Shown here in pieces: positions 47,342 to 56,601 of a stretch of 64,000 bases of DNA. Made by a program: the position numbers and the translations under genes. The stretch comes from an uncultured Alphaproteobacteria bacterium (GTDB lineage Bacteria > Pseudomonadota > Alphaproteobacteria > HIMB59 > GCA-002718135), in contig CACJRY010000007.1 in NCBI GenBank assembly GCA_902595855.1, positions 1-64,000 on the forward strand, in the 5' to 3' direction. Within the stretch, counting starts at the first letter, position 1; every line of letters begins with the position of its first letter. The notes below the pieces were generated by a model. That model was given only the letters and a program-made list of their open reading frames with translations, searched no databases and was not told the DNA's origin.

Positions 47342-48160
47342 ATGAAAATAATTCATTTATCTGATATTCATATTCACTCATCGTCAATCCTAGGGCATAA
47401 TCCCATTGAGCGTTTTAGCTTAGCACTTGATCATATTAAAAATAATCATCTTGACTCAGATATGCTGATAATAACAGGAGACATTACCCATCAAGGCGAT
47501 TTAGCTTCCTATAAAAAGTTTGATGAAATTTTTACAAAAGCTAATTTACCAGATCATCTTAATCCAAAATTATTAATAGGTAATCATGATGACCGTAAAA
47601 TCTTTAAAAATTATTTTACTAAAATACCCAATGATAAAAATGGATTTGTCCAATATGATATTGAAATTGATGACATGCGATTTCTTTTTTTAGATACAAT
47701 ACAAGAAAACTCTCATGCAGGTCACTATTGTGAAAAAAGGCTATTATGGTTAAAAAATAAATTAGATGAAAGTCTAAAAAAGAATCAAAACGTGTTTATG
47801 TTCATGCATCACAATCCTTTTCCGCTTGTAAAGCTGAAAAGTGATTTGATAGGCTTAGTAGATAGAGATCAATTTAAGTCTATTATTGATAACTATAAAA
47901 TTGTTATAAAACATATTTTTTTTGGACATCAACACATCACTGTTTCTGGTACTTTTCTTGGTATTCCCTTTTCTTCACCAAGAAGTATCAGTCATCCTTT
48001 AGTACCTAATTTTTCCAATGAATATAGATTAGGATATGCCAACACAGATCCTAGTTATAACATTGTACTTTTAAATAATGACTCTGTTATAATTCACAGT
48101 GAAGATTTTCTTAAGACTGATATAAGCTGGTTTGAAACAACAGAGCCGGGGTCTTTATAA
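47342..48160 (+). CDS. Calcineurin-like metallophosphoesterase (CpdA/GpdQ type)
   Basis: The 272-residue protein shows all five metallophosphoesterase blocks: HLSDIHIHSS (D-x-H), ITGDITHQGD (GD), LIGNHDDRKIF (GNHD), MFMHHNPFPL (H) and FFGHQHITVSG (GHxH). Class III relatives include cyclic-nucleotide and glycerophosphodiester phosphodiesterases. It is co-directional with phnW and the cupin (17 bp gap), so a phosphonate mono- or diester is a plausible substrate. The gene ends convergently with the methyltransferase-like gene. Confidence 0.85.
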   Translation: MKIIHLSDIHIHSSSILGHNPIERFSLALDHIKNNHLDSDMLIITGDITHQGDLASYKKFDEIFTKANLPDHLNPKLLIGNHDDRKIFKNYFTKIPNDKNGFVQYDIEIDDMRFLFLDTIQENSHAGHYCEKRLLWLKNKLDESLKKNQNVFMFMHHNPFPLVKLKSDLIGLVDRDQFKSIIDNYKIVIKHIFFGHQHITVSGTFLGIPFSSPRSISHPLVPNFSNEYRLGYANTDPSYNIVLLNNDSVIIHSEDFLKTDISWFETTEPGSL

Positions 48161-48188
48161 TAAATTACTGTTTCAGAGAATAGTAAAT

Positions 48189-49295
48189 TCAATTTTTGGT
48201 TATTACAAATAACTCATTTTTAAAATACAGGCCTTTGTTTTGATTTATTATTTTCGCGACTACTTGTTGATATTTTGTTGTTTTTTCAGCTTCTATCACT
48301 TTAAAATCATCAATTTGATTTACGTATACAGCTACATTCCAAGCAGAAAATATTATTGATGTTGCTATACCACCCTGAATCTCAGTTGGTAATGCTCGCA
48401 AATTACATTTTATAATTTTCTTATCTAAGAATTTTATTTTTTTTAAGTCCTCTTTAGGGAAAGATGTTTTAATATATTGAATAATCTGTTTCGCTAAAGA
48501 TGAAAAAGGTTTTTCATTTGGCCAGATTTTTTTTATGATTTGATTTGCTGGATCCTTGCCAGCTGCATGAACGATAATCAACTTTCCTTTCTTTGCTAAT
48601 GCATTTATCATAGGAGCAATGACATATTTAACTTTTTTTTCAGCAGGAATTCTTGAACGATAAGGTTGTGATGCTATGATAAGATCAAATTTATTTTTTG
48701 GTCTTAATTTAGTTGGTATAATATCACTTAAAACAAATTCTTGATCTCTCCTATAAATAACAAGCACTGATGGTATTTTATAAGTAGGATTACCAGTCCT
48801 TGAGTCTGTCTCAATCTCCCAATTTTTTTCTAAGAACTTATTAATATCTCTTAATTGTTTTGCATAATCAATTGAGGTGCTTCCCTTAAGTTTAATATTT
48901 TTCCAATTTATTTTTTTTTGTTTAGTTGGATTATTGGATTGTAAATTTGCAGCCTCTGAATAATGCATGTTTGAAATAATAAATACTGTATTTTTATGTT
49001 CAACAAATCTATCTGGTAATTTTTCAAGTCCAAGCCTAACATCTTCCATGCTGATTTCTTTTGTAGATACTAAGTGGGGAATATTTGGATGTTCTTGATG
49101 AGCTTGTCGCATTAAATTCATTAATAATGAACCATCACCCATACCTGCATCAAAAATCTTTAAAGCTGGCTTAGTTGGTTTAATTTTTTTTATATGTGGA
49201 TGTATATTGTCAGCGATAATATTTTTTTCATTTGTTGTGGTAACAAATAATAAATATTTTTGTCTATTATCAAAAAATCTAAAATTCTTTTTCAT
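48189..49295 (-). CDS. SAM-dependent methyltransferase-like protein, phosphonate-cluster associated
   Basis: A 368-residue protein with a class I methyltransferase core. ALKIFDAGMGDGSLLMNLM near residue 45 is SAM motif I. The DLIIASQPYRSR (motif IV-like) and KKGKLIIVHAAGKDP (motif V-like) follow near 208-250. The rest is not a family I can name. It is the last gene of a minus-strand operon with an iron alcohol dehydrogenase, phnY and phnA, with zero bases between it and the dehydrogenase. Context suggests it acts on a phosphonate or its head group, but the substrate is unknown. Confidence 0.6.
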   Translation of the reverse strand: MKKNFRFFDNRQKYLLFVTTTNEKNIIADNIHPHIKKIKPTKPALKIFDAGMGDGSLLMNLMRQAHQEHPNIPHLVSTKEISMEDVRLGLEKLPDRFVEHKNTVFIISNMHYSEAANLQSNNPTKQKKINWKNIKLKGSTSIDYAKQLRDINKFLEKNWEIETDSRTGNPTYKIPSVLVIYRRDQEFVLSDIIPTKLRPKNKFDLIIASQPYRSRIPAEKKVKYVIAPMINALAKKGKLIIVHAAGKDPANQIIKKIWPNEKPFSSLAKQIIQYIKTSFPKEDLKKIKFLDKKIIKCNLRALPTEIQGGIATSIIFSAWNVAVYVNQIDDFKVIEAEKTTKYQQVVAKIINQNKGLYFKNELFVITKN

Positions 49296-50408
49296 TTAAA
49301 AAACACTCATCTCCTTACATGCTTTGTCGAAAGCTTCTTTATTTCCTAAAAAATTTTTACCCCTTTCTCCATCAAAAGACTCAGAAACAATTAGGTCCCA
49401 TTTTTGCTTTGTAATATTTAACTCATTTAAATTAAGAGGTACACCAAGACTTCTAAGTTTGTTTAAAAGCAAAACTGAGGATACATCTAAATCATTATTA
49501 AATATTTTTTTTAACCTTTGCTCAGCTATTTCATTAATTCCTTTCATACTACGCATAATGAAAGGGAGACTAAATGAACATGCTATTCCATGTTGAATTC
49601 CAAACTCAAGTGTAATCGGATAAGATATATTATGCGATATTGCCGTTTTTGTGTTTGAAAAAGCTAGGCCTGCATGAATACATGCTAAGGCTAAATTAGT
49701 TCTCAATTCTAAATTATTTAAATCATTTGCTAACATTGGCAAATTTTCTAGCACTAGTCTTGCTCCTTGAATACCATGGAATGCAGATATCGGGTTGGCA
49801 TTAATATTCCATATACTTTCCATAGAATGAGAAAGTGCGTCTAGACCCGTTGATATTGTTAGTTGTTTTGGTTTATTTAATAATAATGTTGGGTCAATTA
49901 TTGCTGTTTTTGGATATAATTTTGTGTGAGAAAGAGAAAATTTTTTGTTACTTGCTTTATCCCATATTGTTGCCCAACAAGTTAATTCACTGGAAGAGCC
50001 TGATGTTGTAGGTACAGTTATTAAATCAATTGGGTCATATATTAATGGCGGTTTATTTCTTTTGATAAAGTCAGTTAAAAGTTTTTTATTATCTTTAAAT
50101 GCAGCAATAACTTTTGCTGAGTCCATCACTGAACCTCCACCAATTGCTAAAATAAAATCTATATTGTGAAAATTTATTTTAGATAAGAAATCCATTAATA
50201 AAATTAAATCTTCATAATCTGGATTTGGATTTATTTTACTATAGATTAATTGTGGTGCATTGATTGAATTTAATATTTCATTTAAATATTCTTTAAAAAT
50301 AAAATCTGAAGTTATAAGAATATATTTTTTTTTCTCTGTAATCTTTTGAATTTCATTTATTTTTTTTTCACCAAAAATAATATTTACAGGATTGTTGTAT
50401 TGCCACAT
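49296..50408 (-). CDS. Iron-containing alcohol dehydrogenase, phosphonoacetaldehyde reductase-like
   Basis: The 370-residue group III alcohol dehydrogenase starts MWQYNNPVNIIFGEKKI. NAD-binding GGGSVMDSAKVIA is near 92, and the metal-site region is TGLDALSHSMESIW near 200 and THNISYPITLEFGIQHGIACSFSLPF near 258 with the iron His residues. In phosphonate biosynthesis such enzymes reduce phosphonoacetaldehyde to 2-hydroxyethylphosphonate. In this degradative setting the reverse reaction would feed hydroxyethylphosphonate into PhnY/PhnA. Specificity is inferred from neighbours only. Confidence 0.8.
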   Translation of the reverse strand: MWQYNNPVNIIFGEKKINEIQKITEKKKYILITSDFIFKEYLNEILNSINAPQLIYSKINPNPDYEDLILLMDFLSKINFHNIDFILAIGGGSVMDSAKVIAAFKDNKKLLTDFIKRNKPPLIYDPIDLITVPTTSGSSSELTCWATIWDKASNKKFSLSHTKLYPKTAIIDPTLLLNKPKQLTISTGLDALSHSMESIWNINANPISAFHGIQGARLVLENLPMLANDLNNLELRTNLALACIHAGLAFSNTKTAISHNISYPITLEFGIQHGIACSFSLPFIMRSMKGINEIAEQRLKKIFNNDLDVSSVLLLNKLRSLGVPLNLNELNITKQKWDLIVSESFDGERGKNFLGNKEAFDKACKEMSVF

Positions 50409-50420
50409 AAATTTATAAAT

Positions 50421-51860
50421 TTACCAAGGTAAAGAAAAAGTTTTTACATTAGTAAAACTTTTCATTGCTTCAATAACTCCCTCTTTATACCCTAATCCCG
50501 AGTCTTTAATTCCACCAAAAGGTGACATTTCAATACGGTAGCCTGGAACCTCCCAAATATTTACAGTTCCAACATTTAGTTCCTGAATATAATTTTTAGC
50601 CCTATTAAAATTATTAGTACACACACCTGAAGATAATCCAAAAGCTGTTGAGTTAGATATTTTTATGACTTGTTCATCTTCATCCGGAACTCTAATAATT
50701 GGTATCACAGGTCCAAAAGTTTCTTCCCTAACAAGTTCACTTTTATAATTTACATTATCAACAACTATAGGGGGAAGTAGTGCGCCATTTCTTCCTGGGT
50801 GATATAATACTTTAGCACCATCTTCTTCTGCCATTGATACTCTTTTATCAAATAGTTCAGCGGCTTCAGCATTAACAACTGTTCCTAAATCTGTTTGCAT
50901 ATCCATAGGATCACCAAACTTTATTTTTTTTGCTCTCTCTAATGCCATTTCAACAAATTTATCAGCGACTTTATCTTGGCATAAAATTCTCTTTACTGCT
51001 GTACAACGTTGTCCTGAATTTTTCGTTGCACCAGTTACAGCGAGCTCAACAGCTTTTTTTAGATCATCATCATTTAGGTCGTTCAAAACAATTAAAGGGT
51101 CATTTCCCCCTAATTCTAAAACAGTTCGTTTGTACCCAGCTTGTTCAGCAATATATTTACCTACCCCAACGCTACCGGTAAAAGTAATAAGATCTATATT
51201 AGGATTTTTAATCATTTCTAATCCAATATCTTCAGGCCAACCGGTAACAACCGAAAACATTTCTGGTGGAAGACCAGCTTCGTATAAAACATCTGCTAAA
51301 ATCATCGCTGTCATAGGTGTTAACTCTGTTTGTTTACAAACCGTACAATTATTTGTTGCAATTGATGGCGCAATTTTGTGCGCAACCATATTAAGAGGAT
51401 GATTAAAAGGAGTAATGGCTGAAATTGCTGTTAATGGTTCTCTTATTGTAAATATTTTTCTAGCTTTCCCGTGAGGTGTTAAATCACAAGAAAAAATTTC
51501 ACCGTCATCCAGAATACACAGCTGAGCAGTTAAGGAAAAGACATCAAAAGCCCTTCCTACTTCATAAAGTGAATCTTGTTTTGAAATACCAAGTTCATAA
51601 GTGATGACATCTGATATCTCCTCTTTTCTTCTGACTAATTCTTCAGCAGTCTTCTGAAGTATTTGCTGGCGTTCATATCTTGTAAGTTTTGGTTTAAAAT
51701 TAGCAGCTATGTCAAGAGCTTGCTTAGCATGCTCTGCAGTTCCAGCAGGCACTGTTCCAATTACTTGATTGCTATAAGGATAATAAACCTCAATATTTTT
51801 TTCAGCATCAACTTTTTTTCCAGCAATACGCATAGATTGATGATCAATATTTTTTGTCAT
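50421..51860 (-). CDS. phnY: Phosphonoacetaldehyde dehydrogenase
   Basis: An aldehyde dehydrogenase of 479 residues that oxidises phosphonoacetaldehyde to phosphonoacetate with NAD. Landmarks are [23 protein letters not shown] (substrate and NAD region), [32 protein letters not shown] with the general-base Glu near 255, and [15 protein letters not shown] with the catalytic Cys near 290. The PhnY name rests on adjacency to phnA (one-base overlap) and the presence of phnW in the same cluster. It should complete the PhnW-PhnY-PhnA pathway. Confidence 0.92.
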   Translation of the reverse strand: MTKNIDHQSMRIAGKKVDAEKNIEVYYPYSNQVIGTVPAGTAEHAKQALDIAANFKPKLTRYERQQILQKTAEELVRRKEEISDVITYELGISKQDSLYEVGRAFDVFSLTAQLCILDDGEIFSCDLTPHGKARKIFTIREPLTAISAITPFNHPLNMVAHKIAPSIATNNCTVCKQTELTPMTAMILADVLYEAGLPPEMFSVVTGWPEDIGLEMIKNPNIDLITFTGSVGVGKYIAEQAGYKRTVLELGGNDPLIVLNDLNDDDLKKAVELAVTGATKNSGQRCTAVKRILCQDKVADKFVEMALERAKKIKFGDPMDMQTDLGTVVNAEAAELFDKRVSMAEEDGAKVLYHPGRNGALLPPIVVDNVNYKSELVREETFGPVIPIIRVPDEDEQVIKISNSTAFGLSSGVCTNNFNRAKNYIQELNVGTVNIWEVPGYRIEMSPFGGIKDSGLGYKEGVIEAMKSFTNVKTFSLPW

Positions 51861-53101
51861 TACATAGCTCCTGATATTGCGTAATAAAATGCATCATAAT
51901 TATTTAGCTTCACATTAGCATCATTTAAATTAATTTTTTTATTAGAAATAAATGGAACTTCTCTTTCATGAAGACCTCCGTGAGAGCGAAGAGGTTCTTT
52001 TAATTTACTAAGATCATGGGCTTTTTCTGCCGATCCAATTGTTGAGTTTTTTGAAGACATACAAATAATATCACCCATTCTATCTGTGGGTAAATCATAC
52101 TGAGCACAACCCTCTTCATTAGTAAGCACAACCTCAATATCGTCTATTTTTTGAATTTCCACAATCGCATCATGGATTCGAGATTTATCATCCAAATACA
52201 CTGTTGCAAAAGAACCAAGAGCGCCGTGATGAACAACGTATGGATCGGTTATTGGAAGAATTACTTTAGAAATATCCTTACCTAATGTTTCATCGAGTAT
52301 ATCTTGAAGAAAGATCGCATTTGGTGAGCCATCAGATCTAGATTTTGGTTGCATGCCATGATCTGCTGTCACAATAATTGAATTATTATTAACATTTAAT
52401 TGTCCTATGTACCTGTCAAACATAGAGTAAAAAGCATTAGCCGCTTCATCACCTGGGGCATACTTATGTTGGATAAAATCTGTTGTCGATAAATACATAA
52501 TATCGGGATTGAACTCATTTAATATTTTTACACCAGCCGCCATGACAAATTCTGATAAACCTTGCGAGTAAACATTTGGTACCTCCATGTCTAACCATTT
52601 GTTTACCTCCTCTATTCCATTTTCATTTAAATTGGCTTGATCAGATTTTTCAGAAGAGAAACAAATAGCTCTAGACTCATTGAATTTCAGACCATGGGAT
52701 AAAAGTTTTCTCAGCTTATCTTTTGCAGTCACAATAGCAATTTTAGCACCTTGCTCGTAATATTTTTGAAAAATTGAAGGTGCTCTTAAAAATTGAGGGT
52801 CATTCATCATCACCTCTTCTCCTGTTGAAGGAGTATAAAAAAAGTTTCCGCAAATGCCATGTATAGAACTAGGTCTTCCTGTTACGATAGATATATTATT
52901 AGGGTTAGTAAAACTTGGGATAGCACTATTTACTAATAAATCTTCTCCATTCTTTTTAAATGAATCAATATTGGGAGTGAGGTTTAATTTTGAAGCTTCT
53001 TCAAAATATTCTTTTTGACTTCCATCTAAACATATCACAATTGCAGTTGAAGATGGTATCCCTGGATATGTTCTTTGGTTAATCTCTATTGGTGATGACA
53101 T
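51860..53101 (-). CDS. phnA: Phosphonoacetate hydrolase
   Basis: An alkaline-phosphatase superfamily enzyme of 413 residues that splits phosphonoacetate into acetate and phosphate. The N-terminus is [15 protein letters not shown] (first metal Asp near 27). [31 protein letters not shown] near 58-88 carries the nucleophile Thr. [17 protein letters not shown] near 203, [10 protein letters not shown] near 245 and [13 protein letters not shown] near 375 provide the remaining Asp and His ligands. It is the first gene of the phnA-phnY-Fe-ADH-methyltransferase operon. Confidence 0.94.
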   Translation of the reverse strand: MSSPIEINQRTYPGIPSSTAIVICLDGSQKEYFEEASKLNLTPNIDSFKKNGEDLLVNSAIPSFTNPNNISIVTGRPSSIHGICGNFFYTPSTGEEVMMNDPQFLRAPSIFQKYYEQGAKIAIVTAKDKLRKLLSHGLKFNESRAICFSSEKSDQANLNENGIEEVNKWLDMEVPNVYSQGLSEFVMAAGVKILNEFNPDIMYLSTTDFIQHKYAPGDEAANAFYSMFDRYIGQLNVNNNSIIVTADHGMQPKSRSDGSPNAIFLQDILDETLGKDISKVILPITDPYVVHHGALGSFATVYLDDKSRIHDAIVEIQKIDDIEVVLTNEEGCAQYDLPTDRMGDIICMSSKNSTIGSAEKAHDLSKLKEPLRSHGGLHEREVPFISNKKINLNDANVKLNNYDAFYYAISGAM

Positions 53102-53335
53102 GAACTTAATTTTTTTTATAATCTCAAAAGTGGTATCTATAATGATTTAGATGTAAATCCAACAAGATTTGTCTTTAAACTTCGTTTTTATTTACGAGCA
53201 TTTGTATTTTCCATGGCGTTAATTGCGACCATTAACTATTCTTTTAATTGTTGGGCTCACAATTTCTTAAAAAAGATTTATTGAAGGAATTACACTTACT
53301 GGTAAGGAGTAAACTAGTTTATCTGGTTTTATTTG
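53102..53335. promoter_or_regulatory. Divergent control region between phnA and the EamA transporter
   Basis: This 234-bp gap is one of the two longest in the window. It contains GTTAAT (53218-53223), seven bases, then ATTAAC (53231-53236), a 19-bp perfect inverted repeat suited to a dimeric regulator. An AAGGAG at 53304-53309 lies too far from any start. A 23-codon frame from ATG 53214 and an open frame before it show no recognisable protein. Promoters for both genes are presumably here, but I could not fix them. Confidence 0.45.
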
Positions 53336-54178
53336 ATGTCTAGCTATTTCTTATTTTTACTATTATTAATTGCAGCATTATCACACGCAGTTTGTCACAG
53401 CATTCTTAAATATAATAAAAACCCTTTAGGTGTATTAGGTATCACGTCAATTATTGAAATAATTATTTTTACTCCACTTGTAATTAGTGTGCCTTTTCCA
53501 ACTCCATATATTTGGTTGCTTATAATAACATCAGCTCTTCTTCATGGATTTTATAGATTGCTTGTAATTTTTTCATACAAATTTGGAGATTTATCTTTTA
53601 TTTATCCTATAGCACGAGGAAGCTCCTCTCTATTACTTGCATTAATAAGTTTAATTTATTTAACAGATAAAATTTCTTTAGTTGGCTTCATTGCTATTTT
53701 GATAGTCTGCTCAGGTTTGTTTTTAATTTCATACTCAGACAAATTGAAGTTTAATTATTCAGCGTTTGGTTTGGGTTTTTTAACAGCAATAATGATAACT
53801 ACTTATACTTTAGTGGATGGTATTGGTGTAAGACATTCTGAAAATCCTTACTCTTATATTTATTGGATGCTTTTGCTAAATGGTATTCCTACATTAATTG
53901 CTGCATTTTTTTTTAAAAATATAGGATTGCGCAAGATCAAAAAGGAAATTTTCTTACCTGGAATTGCATTTGGACTCTTAGCTCCTTTAGCTTACGGATT
54001 AGTAGTTTGGTGTATGCAATTCTTACCAATAGCTTATGTATCTTCTATAAGAGAAACTAGTATCATATTTGCAACTATAATAGGCTTGATTATTTTAAAA
54101 GAAAATACTGCCTCAAAAAGAATCATACCTTCAATATTCATAGTCATAGGCATATCTCTGTTATATTTTCAAATTTAA
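53336..54178 (+). CDS. EamA/DMT-family transporter of the phosphonate cluster
   Basis: A 280-residue ten-helix drug/metabolite transporter-type protein with two EamA halves. The halves are visible as FIYPIARGSSSLLLALISLIYLTDKISLVGFIAILIVCSGLFLI (end of the first) and the matching LPIAYVSSIRETSIIFATIIGLIILKENTASKRIIPSIFIVIGISLLY (end of the second). EamA proteins move amino acids, amines and other metabolites, commonly as exporters. Divergent from phnA with a shared control region, it may move a phosphonate or an aminophosphonate; no PhnCDE transporter is seen. ATG 53336 is preferred over the preceding TTG. Confidence 0.85.
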   Translation: MSSYFLFLLLLIAALSHAVCHSILKYNKNPLGVLGITSIIEIIIFTPLVISVPFPTPYIWLLIITSALLHGFYRLLVIFSYKFGDLSFIYPIARGSSSLLLALISLIYLTDKISLVGFIAILIVCSGLFLISYSDKLKFNYSAFGLGFLTAIMITTYTLVDGIGVRHSENPYSYIYWMLLLNGIPTLIAAFFFKNIGLRKIKKEIFLPGIAFGLLAPLAYGLVVWCMQFLPIAYVSSIRETSIIFATIIGLIILKENTASKRIIPSIFIVIGISLLYFQI

Positions 54179-54237
54179 CCCTGAAAACTAAAATATTATT
54201 GGACATCAAATCATAAATTTTCTATACCATCAGCGAT

Positions 54238-54396
54238 ATGGAGGATATCGAAAGAGTTCCAGCAAATACTGAAACTATTTGTTGCGATGGTGGCCAAGAT
54301 GGTTTAGGACACCCGGCAGTTTATTATAGCTTTGACAATCAGGATAAGATTGTATGTGGCTATTGTGGTAAAATTTTTATTAAAGAAAAAGAGTAA
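54238..54396 (+). CDS. Zinc-finger CHCC miniprotein (NDUFS6-like)
   Basis: A 52-residue protein from ATG 54238 to TAA 54396. ICCDGGQDGLGHPAVYYSF contains the first Cys and the GHP-VY motif with a zinc His, and IVCGYCGKIF has the CxxC. This is the zf-CHCC domain, the bacterial counterpart of the complex I subunit NDUFS6, typical of Alphaproteobacteria. It likely binds zinc and helps complex I assembly. It is followed 5 bp later by the FYDLN gene. Confidence 0.9.
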   Translation: MEDIERVPANTETICCDGGQDGLGHPAVYYSFDNQDKIVCGYCGKIFIKEKE

Positions 54397-54401
54397 GTAA
54401 T

Positions 54402-54758
54402 ATGTACAAAGAATCGTGGGGAGAGAAACGAATATGCCCAATGTGTAGTAAACAATACTACGACCTTGGTAGATCAGAATTGGAATGTCCAGAATGTGGT
54501 AAAGAAATAGAAGTTACTACAATGTCACGACCAAGACGTGGAAGAAAACCGGGTAGTACAAATGCCGCTCCTCTTACAAATCCTATACCACCTAAACCTA
54601 AAGAAAAAGATGATGAGCTTGATATTGAAAATTTAGATTTAGATAATAATGAAGATAATTTAGAGGATGATACTGTTCTTCTTGAAGATGAAACAGACAT
54701 TGATCCAGCTGCAGATGTAGGCATTAGACCTCCTGAAGACGGCGAAGAAGAATATTAA
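54402..54758 (+). CDS. FYDLN-acid zinc-ribbon protein (TIGR02300)
   Basis: The 118-residue protein starts with a zinc ribbon, WGEKRICPMCSKQYYDLGRSELECPECGKEI, where the family motif FYDL(N) appears as YYDLG between two CxxC knuckles. A basic RPRRGRKPG linker follows, then a strongly acidic tail (DDELDIENLDLDNNEDNLEDD...). This family is nearly universal in Alphaproteobacteria and of unknown function. Neighbouring zf-CHCC and MFS genes are close, so they may share a transcript. Confidence 0.9.
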   Translation: MYKESWGEKRICPMCSKQYYDLGRSELECPECGKEIEVTTMSRPRRGRKPGSTNAAPLTNPIPPKPKEKDDELDIENLDLDNNEDNLEDDTVLLEDETDIDPAADVGIRPPEDGEEEY

Positions 54759-54779
54759 ATTAATTAAATAAATTTTTAA

Positions 54780-56018
54780 ATGTTAACTGTTTTGCGCAAC
54801 ACTTGGGCTCTTTTTTTTGGTTTTGGTATTATTTGTCTAGCTCATGGTCTTCAAGGCACACTAATTGGTGTTCGATCTGTTCTTGAAGGATTTAGTTATA
54901 TCTCCACAGGATTAATTGTTGCAGGATATTATGTTGGATATTTAACTGGATCAGTTGTTATACCAATTTTTTTAAAACGAGTGGGGCATATACGCGTCTT
55001 TGCTGCTCTTGCTTCTCTGGCATCTATAGCTATTTTGTTACACACAGTATTCCTCAATCCTTATTCTTGGTTTTTTATAAGAATTTTAACAGGAGTAAGT
55101 TTGTCTGGGATCTATATTATAATGGAAAGTTGGTTAAATGATAAATCCACAAATGAAACGCGTGGAAAGCTCTTATCTATATACATGATAATCACTTTTG
55201 TATTTGTTGGTCTTGGTCAACTACTTCTTAATATTAGTGACCCTGCTAAAGTTGACTTATTTATTTTAGTTTCAATACTTTTATCTTTTGCATTACTACC
55301 TATACTCCTTACCAATACTGAACAACCTAACACCACTGATACAAAAAGTTTTTCTCTTGCCGAGTTTTATGCCATTTCTCCTTTAGGTTTTGTAGGTGCT
55401 CTTTTTACTGGTCTAGCACACAGTGCGGTCTTTGGATACGGAGCTGTATATGCTACTGCTAAAGGATTAAGTGTCTTGGAAGTATCCATCTTTATGATTA
55501 TTATTACTTCTTTTGGTGCATTATCTCAATGGCCTGTTGGTTATTTATCAGATCGCATGGACAGAAGGTTAATCTTAATTGGCGTTACTTTTGTTGCATC
55601 TGGACTATGTTTGTTGATTGTCGGATCTTCTTATATATCACTTACTTTATTTTTTATTCTTACCGCCATTTACTCTTGCATGTCTTTGCCTATGTATTCA
55701 TTGGCAATTGCACACACAAATGATTTTCTTCAACAAAATGAGATTGTTGCAGCAAGTTCTGCATTTGCAAAGCTCATGGGAATTGGCTCAATTCTTGGAC
55801 CTCTTATGGTCTCTGGTATGATGAGTATAATCGGCCCTAACGGATACCATATTTATCTTCTTCTAATACATGGATTACTTGGTTTATTTGGTCTATATCG
55901 TATGACGAAAAGAGCCATCCCAGCAGACAGTGAATCTCAATACGTTCCACTTCCGCGCAACATTACGCCTGCAGGAATGGAGCTGAACCCAGTCACTGAG
56001 CCAATCGAGGAACAATAA
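54780..56018 (+). CDS. MFS transporter (YcaD-like)
   Basis: A 412-residue major facilitator with twelve helices. The YcaD-like N-terminus is ALFFGFGIICLAHGLQGTLIGVR. The loop 2-3 region (FLKRVGHIRVFAALAS) and a weak second copy (YLSDRMDRRLILIGVTF) are present. FSYISTGLIVAGYYVGYLTGSVVIP is typical of the sugar-efflux-like MFS branch. The substrate is unknown. Its last 26 bp overlap the convergent msrQ gene. Confidence 0.88.
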   Translation: MLTVLRNTWALFFGFGIICLAHGLQGTLIGVRSVLEGFSYISTGLIVAGYYVGYLTGSVVIPIFLKRVGHIRVFAALASLASIAILLHTVFLNPYSWFFIRILTGVSLSGIYIIMESWLNDKSTNETRGKLLSIYMIITFVFVGLGQLLLNISDPAKVDLFILVSILLSFALLPILLTNTEQPNTTDTKSFSLAEFYAISPLGFVGALFTGLAHSAVFGYGAVYATAKGLSVLEVSIFMIIITSFGALSQWPVGYLSDRMDRRLILIGVTFVASGLCLLIVGSSYISLTLFFILTAIYSCMSLPMYSLAIAHTNDFLQQNEIVAASSAFAKLMGIGSILGPLMVSGMMSIIGPNGYHIYLLLIHGLLGLFGLYRMTKRAIPADSESQYVPLPRNITPAGMELNPVTEPIEEQ

Positions 56019-56598
56019 CTTTGTAATAAAATCTATAGAGCAGCAATACTAAAATAATAAAAATATATATCGCAGGCTCTATTTTATTTGCTCTGACGAG
56101 CATAAAAAAATGAACGCTCGAAAGCAAAGCTGCGGGATATATTAAATAGTGAATTTTTTTCCAAACATTGTAGCCTAATTTTTTTAATATTTTTTTTGGC
56201 GATGTAATAACCAAGGGAATTAAGAAAACAAAACTAAGGAAACCAAAGGTTATGAAAGGTCTTTTTAAAATATCTTTAATAATAAAACTAATATCAAAAA
56301 AATGATCTAAAGCGATATATGTCAAAAAATGACATGTAACATAAAAGAAAGCAAACAATCCTATCATGCGCCGAATATCAATTAAGAATCGTAATTTTTT
56401 AAATTCGCTTAGAGAAGAAATCAATAGAGTTGCAATTATGAGGCGCAAGCCCATCTCACCTAAATTATCCATTAGTTTTTCTATAGGGTTAACACCCAAA
56501 GAACCATTAATAAGCTGAAACGACCATAGAAAACTAGGTGCTATTATTGCTAAAAAAATTATGGGCTTAATTTTTCGAAAAGTGTTGGTTGATATCAT
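55993..56598 (-). CDS. msrQ: MsrQ heme-binding membrane subunit of methionine sulfoxide reductase
   Basis: The 201-residue membrane protein of the YedZ/ferric-reductase-like family has about six helices. His residues for heme b lie in FFYVTCHFLTYIALDHFFD and KKIHYLIYPAALLSSVHFFM. LGEMGLRLIIATLLISSL and LIDIRRMIGLFAFFY are family segments. It passes electrons from the quinone pool to MsrP in the periplasm. It is 3 bp downstream of msrP in the same operon. Confidence 0.93.
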   Translation of the reverse strand: MISTNTFRKIKPIIFLAIIAPSFLWSFQLINGSLGVNPIEKLMDNLGEMGLRLIIATLLISSLSEFKKLRFLIDIRRMIGLFAFFYVTCHFLTYIALDHFFDISFIIKDILKRPFITFGFLSFVFLIPLVITSPKKILKKLGYNVWKKIHYLIYPAALLSSVHFFMLVRANKIEPAIYIFIILVLLLYRFYYKVIVPRLAQ

Positions 56599-56601
56599 TA
56601 A

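Noticed and set aside
53120-53286. Small protein gene between phnA and the EamA transporter
   Set aside because: An open frame of more than 50 codons exists but has no start codon until ATG 53214, leaving 23 codons without any recognisable motif.
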